Source of the DNA: Pelagomonas calceolata
Taxonomy: Eukaryota > Sar > Pelagophyceae > Pelagomonadales > Pelagomonadaceae
Length of the DNA stretch: 64,000 nucleotides
Assembly (NCBI GenBank): GCA_918797485.1
Contig: CAKKNE010000002.1
Span: 5,980,501 to 6,044,500, forward strand
Direction: 5' to 3'
The position numbers and the translations under genes are program-made. The notes beneath the pieces were generated by a model. It was not told the origin of the DNA and searched no databases. It saw nothing but the letters and a program-made list of their open reading frames with translations. This document shows positions 38,173 through 48,144 of this stretch, in pieces. The stretch's first letter is position 1. Each line of letters begins with the position of its first letter.

Positions 38173-41100
38173 ATGGCGCAGGCCATAGACATCGACGTCG
38201 ACGACGCGAATCGCCTCCCGACGCACTGGCTCCACGCCGCCTACGCCGGCGCCGACGCGCCCGCGCTGATCGCCGCGCGCAAGGCCGAGGTCGCGGGCCT
38301 CTTCCTGGGCGACGCCACGGAGCGGGGCGTGCGGGACGCGTGCGCGCGCGGCGACCAGGCCTACGTCGCGCGGGCCTGCGGCACGCTCAAGTCGCTCGGC
38401 GACCTGCGCGTGCCCATCTCGGCGCGGGAGCGGTGCGACTGGGCGCGCGCGTGCGTCGACGGCGCGAACGTGGCGGACGCGCCCGTGGCGTCGTCGGAGC
38501 GCCTGTACGACATGGCCGGGCGGCTGCTGACGGCGCCGACGACGGGCGCCGAGGTCGAGCTGCGCGCGATACCGAACCTGCCGAGCTTCGCCGACACCCT
38601 GCGGCGGACGCTCGCCGCGCTCGACGCGGCGCCAGACGTGGCGAACCGCGAGCGGCTCTCGGCGAGGAGAAGGGCTTTAGCCACGCTCGCGTGCAACCAG
38701 CGGCGCCTGAGCACGTGGGGCGACGCGGAGGTGTCGGAGATCTGCGCCGAGCTGGAGGCGACGATATCCCAACTCGGCCCCAAGGCCCAGGATTCGCTCG
38801 CCGCGTTGCTGGCGCTGAAGATCGCCGCGCCGACGCCGAACGAACGGAGCCCGCTGCCGCCCGGTGCCGCGGAGCGGTGGTGCCGGCGCTGGGAGGAGTG
38901 GTCCCGCGACGGCGGAAGCGTCGAGGCCGACGCCGTCTGGCTCACGCTGCTCTGCCGCGCGCGCAAGGACCCCGCGCAAGCGGCGGTCCTGCGGCGGCCG
39001 CCGGTCGCGACGCGCATCATCGCGGAGTTGATCCGGGCGGCGCAGGCCGGCGTGGGCGCGGCCCGCGGCGCGACGCCGCGCTACGCGCGGGCGGCGGCGG
39101 GGCGCTACCGGTGGCTCGCCTACGCGGGCTGCGACGCGCCCGCGGAGCGGTGCCTGCGCAAGCTCGCGAAGCTGGCGCTGTACCTCGTGTCGACGGAGGA
39201 CGTCGGCCTCGAGCCCCTGGCGCGCGTCTGCGCGACGCTGCGGCCGCTCTACCACCCGTCGAACAGCGGCGCGTGGACGTCTCGACTCGCTTTGTTGCTG
39301 AGCGAGCTGAGCCGCGAGTGTGCCAAGGGCGCGGCGCGACGGCGGGCGGCGCTCAAGCTCCCGGCGGGGTCGCGGGGCGTCAACGGCTGCGTGTTCGAGG
39401 GCTCGTTGCCGTCCCGCGAGACGACGGTCAAGTTGGCCCAGTTACTGGCGCCGCTGGCGCGCGCGGCGTTGTACGCGCGACACGAGTCCATGGTCTTGTC
39501 GGCCATCGGCACGCTCCAGAACCTGAGCGAGGCGGCGCCCGAGGTCGTCGCCGACGCGATCGTGCCCGCGTTAGGCGCGGCGTTGGAGGAGGGGTCCGTC
39601 CTCTGGGCGCACCAGGCGCCCGCGGCGCTGCGGTGCCTGGCGGCGTTGGTACGGCCCCTGTTCTTGCGAAGGCGTTTTCTGGAGGACGTCGAGCTGCACG
39701 TGGCGGACTCGGAGCGGTTCTGCCGCGAGGCCTTCTTCGACGGGCGGCCGAAGCCGGGTTGTCGTAATGACGGGAGCATCGTATTGATGGACCCGGCGGA
39801 CGCAATCAATGCGCCCCTCGCCGGCCTGCTTCCGAACTTATTGCAAGCGGCCTTGGACGCCGTCGACCCGAACGACGACGCGAAGACGCGCTGCGCCTTT
39901 TTATTCGTGGACTGCGTGTTGCGGTGGCTCCCGCTGCGGGATGATGATGATACGCCCTTCGAGAACGCCGCGCTGGACGACGTCGCGCTGCGGTTGGGCC
40001 GGGACTGGGCGCCGCGGTTTTTGGATAGGGTCTTCGCGGTCGTGGACGCGCGCGACGAGAAGGCGCACGTGCCGAACCAGGGCGCGGGCCGGCGCCACAA
40101 CGCCGTGCTCAACCAGCGCGAGGATGCGTCGGCCGGTTTATTAAGGACCGTCGCGCGGCGGCTGCTCGCGAGGATGGCGCCTCGCTTACGCGCGGCATCC
40201 CAAAAACGCATCGGCGCCTACGCGCTGAACGCCGAGAGCGTCGCGGCGAAGGACGCCGCGGGGCTCTGCGCGGCGGCCGTCGACTGCGACCCGGCCTGCA
40301 CCACGGCGGCAACAACAAGACTCGTGGAGACGCTGTTCCAGCGATGCCTGGAAGCGCTCAAGGACGGGGACCGCATGCGCGCGGCGCTGGCCGTGCGCTG
40401 CGTCGGCGGCGCGTGCCGGCGGCTGGCGCCGACGCAGGTCGCGCGGCGGCTGGCCGATATTGAGACGATGCTGGACATGAGCCTCGCGCACGGCGACAAG
40501 GTCGTCCGACGGTGCGGCCGGAAGTTGCTCCGAGACGCGCTGCGGGGCCTCGTCGAGACGCGGTGCGCCACGGCGGGCGTCCGCGACTGGCCCGCGAGCG
40601 GGTTCGGCGACGTCGAGGACGCGGCCGTCGCGTGGCGCGGGCCGCCGGCGGGCGACGACCTGGAGCGGACGGCCGCGGCCGTCGCCGGCCTCATCCGGCG
40701 GCGCGCGCAGGAGCCGCTCCAGAAGCTGATTAAGGAGGGCGGCAACCGGCGCGCGTGGCTCGACGGACTGAGACAGTTCGCGCGCGGCGCGCGCGGCGCG
40801 TCGGCGGCGCTGACGGACGGCACGGAGCCGCTCGAGGTGCTTGGGGACGCCGCGTCGCCGCTGAGCATGCGGGCGCGGGGCGTCGACGCCGTGACGGCCG
40901 CGCTGGGCGCCGGGAACCGCATCGTTTTAACCGAACTCCTGACGGCGGCCATGGCGACCATCTCCAGGGACGACAAGCTCGCCCGGGACGCCAAGGTGCT
41001 GCGGGCGGCGGCGAAGGCGGCGCGCGTCTTATTGTGTCTGCGGCGAAGCGCGCACATGGGCCGGAGCGCCCAGGTGCTGGCGAGCGTGCGGGCCTGGCGG

Positions 41101-43919
41101 CGCCACGGCACGACGGACATCATGGCCGACTACGAGCTGAGCCTCGTCGTCGGCGACGACGAGCGCATGCGGCGGCTGTACGCGCGGCGTGGCGCGGACG
41201 ACGCGGCCGAGCGGGCCGCGGCGCACCACCTCGCCTGGTGCCTGCGGAGCGCGCGCAACGACGCGGCCGTCCTCAAGGAGGGCGGCCGCGCCGCGGAGGC
41301 CCACGACCAATTAATAGGAGCCGTCGTCCGGTTGACGGCGCACGACTACACGGACGTGCGGTCGGCGTGCAGCGAGGCCATCGAGTGGTGCTGGTTCTAC
41401 TACGCCTGGGCGCTCAAGCCGCGACTCGCGCCGGCGCTGCGGGAGATCTCGGGCGAGCCGGGCGCGCTCTTCGCGTACAAGTACGAGGGCCCGCGGCCCG
41501 CGGCCAAGCGGTCGTCCGAGCTCTTCGCCGCCGTGGCCTTCGCCGGGAGCCGGCGCGCGCTGCGCCACGTCGCCGGCGACCCGGGCCTCGGCGAGCTCGT
41601 GTGCCGCGCCGTCTGCCGCAAGGAGCGGGGCGACCTGGACCAGATCGACGACGACCAGAAGGACGACGTCGCGGCGCGCTTCGACGGGCTGTGGCTGTGG
41701 TACGCGCTGCGGTACTCGATCCGGCCGTCGAACGCGGAGGCGCTCGTGGCCCTCGCGCGGCGCGGCGCGCAGGACGCGACGCTGCACTGGCGCCACCGCC
41801 TGGTCGCGGACGTGGTCCTGGGCCACGCGCTGGCGGCGCGTGATCAGGACGACGGCGACGACGAGACCTGGCAGTACGTGGCCCAGGGCGCGACCGACCC
41901 CCAGGACGCGCCGACGCAGCGGGCGCGCCTGGCCGTCGCGCTGCGCTTCTCCGACCGCGCCGCGCGGGGCGGCGCGAACAAGGCGCCGCTGGCTCTCGTA
42001 ACGCGCGTCTTCGCGGCCGACGGCACGGCGCTCGACCCGCTGCACGGGCTGCTGGACGCGTTGTGCCGGGAGCACCGGCGGGAGCGCGCGCGGGACCAGG
42101 AGAACGGGGCCAGCGCGCGCGACTCGCCCGTCGTCGAAGCTTTATTGAAGCAGGCGCGCCACTCCGAGGGCTCGCGGCTCTTCCCCAAGGCCACGGCGCC
42201 CTACGCGTCGCGCGGCTTCCGGTCGCGCCACGCGCGCTTCGTCAAGCGCCTGTGTTTGGCGGCGGCCGAGGCCCTGGGCGGCGACCCCGCGGCGGCCGTG
42301 GCGACGGCGTCGACGCAGCTCTTCGACCGCGCGGCGCCGCCCGACCGGGGCGCGGCGGCGGCCGCGGCTGCGGAGGTCCTTTTTGCGGCGTCCTTCCGTA
42401 CACCCTCCCGGTCATCGTCCCCGCACAGGCCTGGGGCGGCGCGCTGCGAGCGGCGTTACGAGCGGACGCCGACGCGACGGACCCGTTCGTCGAGCCGCTG
42501 CGGCGCGCGCTGCGCCTCCTGTCGCCGGACCACGCGACGGCCTGGGCCGACGCGCTGCGCTACGCCATCGCCGGGAAGCGCGCGGGGGCCTTTGCCCGCT
42601 CGCGGCTCTGCCAGGCGGTCCAGGGCGAATGGCGGCGGCGCCTCGACTTCGGCGCGCCGCCGCCGCCGGCCCTGCCGTCGTCGGCGCCGCCGCCGGCGCC
42701 GGCCGCGGCGCCGAACGGGAGCTCGTCCGGCAGTTCCTGGGCCCTCGCGGCCAAGTGGCTCGTCGTGGCGCCGGCCGTGCTCGCGGAGTTGGGGGACAGC
42801 CGCGACGACGCGGCCCGGCGCGCGGCCGTCGCCGTCGCCGACGGGCTGCGCGCGCCGCTGCTGGACGCGGCGGGGCACAACTTCCAGGCCGTGCGCGACC
42901 GCATTGGCCAGAGCCTGGCCGCGTGTTACGCCGTGGGGCGCCGCGTCCTTTTTTGCTTCTTCTTTTTACGCCCCGTGCGGCACGTCCCGCCTCCGCGCCG
43001 TCGGCGCGACGCTGTTCGACTCACACAGGTCCGGGAGGCGCCCGAGGACGTCCAGCGCCTCGCGGCGATGCTCGACGACGCCGACGAGGACGCGAAGCGG
43101 AGGAAACGGGAGACGGCCTACGGCTTGCTGCGGCACGCGTCGCGCGCGGGCAAGGTGTCCATCGTCGCGCCGCTGGTCGACGCGGCCATCGACGGCTGCG
43201 CCGACGCGAAGCAGGACCACCAGGCCCTGGCGGCTCAGAGCGTCGGGACGCTCATGGCCTCGCCCGCGCTGCGCTTGGACGCGGCGAGTACGTTAGGCGA
43301 CCGCCTGATGCGGGGCGCGTCGCACGCCAAGTGGCGGTCGCGCCGCGCGGCCGCCGCCGCGCTAGGCGCCTACGCCGCCGCGCGGGCCTGTCTGGGCGAC
43401 GCGGCCGAGTGCACCAAGGTCGCCCAGGCGCTGAGTGCCTTGCTCGGCGACGACACGTCGGAGGTGCGCGACGCCGCGACCGGCTCGTTCAGCGTCATGG
43501 CGGTCATTGCCGCGCCTGCGCAAAGGGACGCGTTCTGCCAGGCGCAGCTCGACCGGGCGAAGGCGGCGCTGCCCATACGGCGCCCGCCGAAGCGCAAGAA
43601 GACCGCGGTCGTCGACGTCTCGGGCGCGCAGCGGCTCGGCGCCGTCACGGCGCTCGGGGCGTGCGTCCTGGCCTATCCGTACGACGTGCCGGCGCACGTC
43701 CCCGCGTCGCTCGTGGCGCTGGCCCGCCACTCCCACACAACCTCGTCGTCGAACGGCGGCGCGCGGCACGCGGCGGCCGTGCGCGAGGCCGTCCGGGCGA
43801 CGTTCGCCGAGTTCAAGCGGACGCACGCGGAGACGTGGGACTTCGTGCGGCCGCTCTTCTCGTCGGAGGAGCTCGACGCGCTCGCGGACATTCTGTCGGC
43901 GGGGGACTATCTTGTGTAG
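38173..43919 (+). CDS. PSME4: Proteasome activator PA200/Blm10 (PSME4)
   Basis: The exons are 38173..42375, 42429..42944 and 43029..43919, encoding 1869 residues; the human protein is about 1840. The ATG at 38173 (MAQAIDIDVDDANRLPTHWL) is the first in frame. The whole length is HEAT-like helices. The C-terminal domain typical of the family is recognisable (AVREAVRATFAEFKRTHAETWDF, then FSSEELDALADIL). PA200 is a ring-like cap on the 20S proteasome that stimulates peptide and acetyl-histone degradation, mainly in the nucleus. The protein ends GDYLV, not with the Hb-Y-X tail that other family members insert into the 20S alpha ring. Exon 1 and exon 2 are in different frames, so the first intron is required; the second is 84 nt and optional by frame. 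Confidence 0.9.
42376..42428 (+). other. 53-nt intron 1 of PSME4
   Basis: Donor GTCCTTTTTGC, acceptor CCCCGCACAG, phase 0. It reconciles the frame change between E-A-E and A-W-G-G-A-L. There is no target duplication or inverted repeat, so it is not a recognisable introner. A very short intron. Confidence 0.75.
42945..43028 (+). other. 84-nt intron 2 of PSME4 (probable)
   Basis: Donor GTCCTTTTTTGC, acceptor GACTCACACAG, phase 0. If retained it would add 28 codons of low-complexity sequence (FCFFFLRPVRHVPPPRRRR) in the middle of a HEAT region. Its first eleven bases resemble those of intron 1 of the same gene. Confidence 0.65.
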
Positions 43920-44285
43920 TACTAATACATTCGGTCGGTTCTTGATTGCTCGTCTTGGTCCATTGTTGCGGCTCGCCGTCCCGCGGGGCGCCATCCGGGC
44001 GCGAAATCGCGTTGTGACTTCGGCTACCCTCCTGACTAATACTGCACGACGCCTCCACGCCTCAAAGAAGGCGGGCGACCAGTGACCCGGTCGGCGCGTG
44101 CTCGACTAGGCAGCCAGCAGGGATCCGAACGCATGCGTTGTCGTCGTGAAGCTGCGCCCAAACCGCGCAAGCGCTCATCACGGAACGTTCAAGAGGCCCA
44201 CGAAAACCAGTGCTCAAGTTTTACAGCGAAGAGAGCGCGTGAAAAGCGCTAAAAAACAAGCGCAGCTAGCAAAACCGTAGCAAAC
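43920..44285. other. Intergenic region
   Basis: 366 bp between PSME4 and a small ORF. I see no gene, tRNA or clear repeat. Confidence 0.6.
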
Positions 44286-44519
44286 ATGCCGTCGACGGCA
44301 TTAGGCAGAGGCCTCTTAGGCTTATTTAACTCCACGTTCACGGCACCGGCCGCGGTACAGCCGAAAATCAGTTCGGACAGCAGCGTCGCGAGCGACGCGT
44401 CGACGTCGTCGACGCGGTCGTTCTCGGAGCACATGGCGTACGCGTATCAGAACGGCGCCGATCCCGCTTTCAAGGATCTGGTTCGCTCCATATCCAACCT
44501 GTCCGACGACGGGTACTAG
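44286..44519 (+). CDS. Small Ser-rich protein, 77 residues
   Basis: Starts at MPSTALGRGLLGLFNSTFTAP. The second half is Ser/Asp-rich (SSDSSVASDASTSSTRSFSEH) and ends DLVRSISNLSDDGY. The wobble bias matches real genes in the window, which supports coding. No family recognised. Confidence 0.5.
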   Translation: MPSTALGRGLLGLFNSTFTAPAAVQPKISSDSSVASDASTSSTRSFSEHMAYAYQNGADPAFKDLVRSISNLSDDGY

Positions 44520-44684
44520 AGTCCTTTGTTTGTTAATCCCTCGTCGGCCGCGGAGACGCCGCGCCGAGCGCAAGTCGCATCCCTTCCCGAAGAATTAAGT
44601 TTACCCGTTCGTGTATGAAAAAAAGGTCAGTACGACGGCGAGGGCTGCGCGCGCGCGGTCGCACCCTCAAAACGGGTTTGGCTC

Positions 44685-44803
44685 AGGCTAGTTACGTCGT
44701 AGGGTCCCCCGTACCCCTCCCGCTCCCCCCGGGCCCACGTTTGAGGCTGAGGCTAGTTACGTCGCAGGGTTCCCCGTACCCCTCCCGCTCCCCCCGGGCC
44801 CAC
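44685..44803. repeat. 54-bp direct repeat, 65-bp period
   Basis: Copies at 44685-44738 and 44750-44803 differ at only two positions. Both begin AGGCTAGTTACGTCG and end CTCCCCCCGGGCCCAC. Related sequence (CCCGCTCCTCCGGGACCCATCC) recurs near 48385-48407 with a following GGGCTAGGAC, so this is probably part of a dispersed repeat. Confidence 0.8.
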
Positions 44804-45332
44804 CCGTCCGGCTGGACTAGGACGCAAGGGCTGAGTCACAGGGACTCGCACGCCCCCCCTTCTTTTGGGACGACCCCCGTCAGGATGTGGAATGGCCGCT
44901 GGCTCCTCTTTTACGACGAGCCGGAAATCAAGTGGTGAGAGAGATGCCCTCGCACACCAGGCCGAGCAATCCTGGAACGGGGAGCGAGAGCTCCAACCCG
45001 CCCAGACGGCCCTTGACAATAACTTGCCGGAACGGAACTAATAGGTTCAATGGATGCCACGGCGATACCGTAAGCCTACGAAAGCTCGGCCGGCGCGGCC
45101 AAGGTTACGGGGGGCGGCATGCCGCCGCCCCCAACGCCTCCTAGGTCGAGACCGACTCCGCGTTTGAGTCTAGTATGTATATCATCTAGGCTGCGTCGAG
45201 ATTTTTGCACAAAAACGCTAAGTGCTGGCTGGCAACGGCTGAGTCTCCTCTTCATATACGTTTTCAGCTCCTCGCCTGTGCCTGGCTGGCTGCCACGTTT
45301 TTTTGTGGAGCAGAAACTGAGCTCCTGGAGCA

Positions 45333-45339
45333 GGCTGCC
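45333..45339 (+). promoter_or_regulatory. GGCTGCC heptamer near the transporter start
   Basis: Lies 24 bp upstream of the ATG at 45363. Equivalent heptamers (either strand) lie 17-34 bp before the ATG of six other genes: 10125-10131, 20852-20858, 25526-25532, 35164-35170, 35526-35532 and 63866-63872. Confidence 0.4.
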
Positions 45340-45362
45340 GCACAGCCAGCTAGCAAAAATCG

Positions 45363-46316
45363 ATGGCACAACTCGACGACGGCGGTAAAAGCCCCAAGGC
45401 GGCGGACAGGAATGACGAAGACACCGCGCGGGCCGTTCTATTCCTCGGGTTCAACTTCCTATCGACGGTCGCCCTCATAAATATCAACAAATACGTCTTC
45501 ACCAAGGCGCATTTTGGCTTTCCCGCGGCGCTGTCGAACGTGCACTACGTAACCTCTTGGGGCTGCCTCGCGCTGCTGAAGCGGCTAATTCCTGCGCTGG
45601 TACCAACGCTGGATGTCGGCCGCCCGCTCCACACCGACCGGGACTTCCTGGCCATGTGTTTGCTCATCGGCTCCGTGACGCCGCTGAATAATATGAGCCT
45701 GCAGCTCAATCCCATCGCCTGGTACCAGACCGCTAAGTTGGCCGTGACGCCCGTCGTCGTCGCAATCGAGTACGGCCTCGACGGCGTCGTGCCGTCGGCC
45801 GCGCGCGCTGCGTGCCTGGCGCTGGTATGCCTCTTCGTCGTGAAAATGCGAGAACCGGCCGCGGGCGGCGCTCCCCAGAGCGCCGCGGGTTTGATATGCG
45901 TCGCGATCTGGGTGCCTCTGGCCGCCGCGTACAAAGTGCAGTTCGGCCGGCTCCGTCGAAAGCTGGGCAAGTGCTCGACGCTGGCGCTCATGCACGCTCT
46001 TTTCCCGTACGCGCTGCTCGTACAAACAATCTTGAGTCCCCTCGTGGACCCGCCGGGACTGTTCGAGTACTCGTGGACGGCGACGTCAGTCTTTGCCGTG
46101 GCCGCTTCAGGACTGGGCGCTTTCCTGGTGAACTACTCGGGCTTCCTCGTCGTAGGACACCTCGGCGCAATCTCTCACGTGCTCCTCGGCCAGGCGAAGA
46201 GCGCCATGACGCTCCTAGTCGCCGCACTCCTCTTCGGCACGAGCTACACGGCGCGAGAGCTCGTCTGCGCGTCCGGCGCGATGGCGTCGATCGTCGCGTA
46301 CGCGTATCTCAAGTAA
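45363..46316 (+). CDS. SLC35E3-type nucleotide-sugar/triose-phosphate transporter
   Basis: Single exon, 317 residues, near the family norm. About ten membrane helices. Family signatures: FLSTVALININKYVFTKAHFGFP, NNMSLQLNPIAWYQTAKLAVTP, and NYSGFLVVGHLGAISHVLLGQAKS. These fit SLC35E3 and plant UDP-sugar transporters of the drug/metabolite superfamily, acting at Golgi or ER as antiporters of nucleotide sugars. The substrate cannot be read from the sequence. The N-terminus is short and hydrophilic, without a plastid leader. Confidence 0.88.
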   Translation: MAQLDDGGKSPKAADRNDEDTARAVLFLGFNFLSTVALININKYVFTKAHFGFPAALSNVHYVTSWGCLALLKRLIPALVPTLDVGRPLHTDRDFLAMCLLIGSVTPLNNMSLQLNPIAWYQTAKLAVTPVVVAIEYGLDGVVPSAARAACLALVCLFVVKMREPAAGGAPQSAAGLICVAIWVPLAAAYKVQFGRLRRKLGKCSTLALMHALFPYALLVQTILSPLVDPPGLFEYSWTATSVFAVAASGLGAFLVNYSGFLVVGHLGAISHVLLGQAKSAMTLLVAALLFGTSYTARELVCASGAMASIVAYAYLK

Positions 46317-46411
46317 TCAGTTGTTGTGCATGAATCCTCCCCGGCTCTTGCACGGCGCCGCGTTTCGGCACTAGCCGCTCTGCTTCCGTCGGCCGTCCCA
46401 GAGAGGTCCAA

Positions 46412-46642
46412 ATGCATTGCCATTCTCTCAGCACACTGGGTTTCACTGCAAAATTGCCGGCACGCGCCATCTTCCACACGCGAACCTGCTCTGTGGTGCA
46501 CCAGGGTGACGGAGGGCCCCCGCGCAGGCACGAGGCCCAGGAGCACTCCGCGCACGAGGAGCACATCTGGTGGGTCGACATGTTCTTCTTCCTCGGCTTT
46601 TTATTAAGCTTCCTCATGGACAAGCTCCTCGACACGGACTGA
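46412..46642 (+). CDS. Small membrane protein, possibly mitochondrial
   Basis: 76 residues, ATG at 46412. A basic, Ser/Thr-rich N-terminus with few acids (MHCHSLSTLGFTAKLPARAI) resembles a mitochondrial presequence. It is followed by HEEHIWWVDMFFFLGFLLSFLMDKLLDTD-like membrane sequence near the C-terminus. Codon bias is excellent from residue 32 onward. Size and layout resemble small respiratory-complex subunits; no family assigned. It follows the transporter gene by 95 bp on the same strand. Confidence 0.5.
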   Translation: MHCHSLSTLGFTAKLPARAIFHTRTCSVVHQGDGGPPRRHEAQEHSAHEEHIWWVDMFFFLGFLLSFLMDKLLDTD

Positions 46643-47155
46643 ACAAGTCCTACACGTCCTTCTCCTTCCCTTCCCCTGCCGCGACCCCGCCCTCTCGCGA
46701 GGGGCAGCAAGTACGAACTAACATGTTTGTTCGCTGGCAAGTGCACGCCGCGTAGCACATCCTGTCCGCGGTAACGATATCCCGTCACGGTCGACGGGAT
46801 AGAAGTCGGGATAAGTCGGGATATGTTGCAGTATAACATACCCCGTCGACGGGATGTTAACGGGCAAGTAACGCAACACAGATTAAACACAGCTAGTACG
46901 GGGGAATCCGCGCGTCGGGCAGCATGTCCTCGCCGTGACCCGTACCGTTAACGGTACGGGTCACACAGGGGCTAATTAATCCCCCGTACCCTTCCCATTT
47001 ATAAATAAGTGGAATGTGTCCGCACGGCCGAGAGAATCATTTTGCACGTGTTTTTAGCGCCAAACGGGCCCAGGAAGGGGTTCAATCGGCGTTCTTGTTG
47101 TTGCTCCTAGTGCCGCCCTAGTGCCGCTCCACTAGCCCCTGTGTGACCCGTACCG
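46643..47155. other. Palindrome-rich intergenic region
   Basis: About 510 bp. Contains nested inverted repeats (ATCCCGTC...GACGGGAT near 46780, CCCGTCGACGGG near 46843-46857), a 30-bp perfect palindrome and a 214-bp MITE-like element. No gene seen. Confidence 0.7.
46935..46964. repeat. 30-bp perfect palindrome
   Basis: Begins GTGACCCGTACC and is centred on GTTAAC. Its right half is the start of the left terminal repeat of the MITE-like element. Confidence 0.9.
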
Positions 47156-47160
47156 TTAAC
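46947..47160. mobile_element. 214-bp MITE-like element with 28-bp inverted repeats
   Basis: Ends 46947-46974 and 47133-47160 are perfect inverted repeats of 28 bp (left end begins GTTAACGGTACGGGTCACAC). The interior is AT-richer and non-coding (TTTATAAATAAG). No clear target duplication. The right end contains TTA at 47156-47158, which is the stop codon of the adjacent minus-strand gene. Confidence 0.6.
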
Positions 47161-48144
47161 AGCCGCCGCCGAGCAGCGCGGCCGTCAACACTACGGTCGC
47201 GAGGCCCGCGAGGCCGACGAATGCCAGGACGGGCCCGATGTCGTCCTCGTTGTCGTCGAGGTCGAGCGCTGCCGACCCCGGAATGATACGCCAGGGCAGG
47301 GCGTCGTCGACGGCGTCGGCCCAGTCGATGGCGTCGCGGCCCGGCGGCCGTCGGCACACCTGTGTGGAAATCAAAATTTGGGCGCCCCACACCATCGACG
47401 CGATATTTTCTCCGTAGCTGCGTCTGCTCGATGGCGTGAAGTTAACCTAACTCACTGGTTGATTTCCACACAGCTCTCGACCTCGAGAAATAAACGCAAG
47501 TCCTGGGCGCACCGTCGGTTCCGGAGCTGCCCTCTCCTACAAAGATCCGCAAAATAAATCTCATCTGACACTGCCGTCAGCGCGCCGTCGTCGTCGAATG
47601 TGAGAATCGCGCGGCCCTCGATCAGGGCTAGCGGCACGCGGAGGCGCCCCGTCGCCGCCGCGTCCTGGAAGAGCTTGACGACACCTTTCCAGGAGAACGT
47701 CGAGACTTGACCGTACCGGTCGGCGTAGGGCGTCGGCGCTGCTTCTACCCCAGGCCAAGCACTAGCTACCGACAAAAGCCAGGCGGCCGACGGCGGCGTC
47801 CACGAGGCGTTGTATTTCACGATCACCTCGCGTGCTGCAACGCTCGCCGCGGCGCTCGCCGCGGCTTGGAAATCGGGCAGCTCGTCCGCGGCGGCGCGCG
47901 ACCAGTTCTCGGCGACGCGTGTCAATGCGTCGGCGCCGTTGACGCAGACGCCGCAGGCGCTCCGCAGTGTGACGTCCTCCGCCCAGGTGTCGCGCGGGCA
48001 GAACACTGCGGTTGCTGCGGCACCTTTTGGTGGTGTGAACGCGTCGACGACTTCGCGCGGGCTGGCGCGCAGTGCGCAGCGCTGGCGGTTGATCGATGGC
48101 GCGTGCAGGGCGGACGCGTACGCTACGAGGAGTGCTTTGTTCAT
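47156..48144 (-). CDS. Plastid-targeted protein with C-terminal membrane helix; contains introner IE5
   Basis: The exons (minus strand) are 48144..47482 and 47359..47156; they encode 288 residues, phase 0. The ATG at 48142-48144 starts MNKALLVAYASALHAPSINRQ, a signal peptide with A-LHAP cleavage motif and basic transit part, indicating a plastid. The middle resembles a small alpha-beta domain (VKYNASWTPPSAAWLLSVAS, FSWKGVVKLFQDAAATGRLRVPLALIEGRAILTFD), perhaps NTF2-like. Exon 2 encodes a hydrophilic linker and one membrane helix (LAFVGLAGLATVVLTAALLGG). The stop codon lies in the end of the MITE-like element, so the present C-terminus may be secondary. Confidence 0.75.
47360..47481 (-). mobile_element. 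Introner element IE5, divergent subfamily (122-nt intron)
   Basis: The element is 47360..47473 (114 bp) with perfect 15-bp repeats identical to IE1-3. The interior is largely different, keeping only AACCAGTG and the stem pair CACGCCATCGA / TCGATGGTGTG. Flanks GTCGAGAG and GTGTGCCG match only 3/8, so the duplication has decayed or was lost. Donor GTCGAG, acceptor ACACAG. Removal joins L-F-L-E to V-C-R-R-P-P in frame. Confidence 0.85.

Larger units (their letters stand above)
44520..45362. other. Intergenic region with duplicated block
   Basis: 843 bp. Holds a 54-bp direct repeat (44685-44803) and C-rich tracts. No convincing gene. Confidence 0.6.

Noticed and set aside
43029-43919. Frameshift sequencing error in PSME4 instead of an intron
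   Set aside because: The frame change coincides with a GT-AG pair in the right phase, and the spliced protein length matches the family, so an intron is the simpler reading.
44085-44160. Possible minus-strand tRNA around GTTCGGATCC
   Set aside because: The T-loop-like sequence has no matching acceptor, D or anticodon stems.
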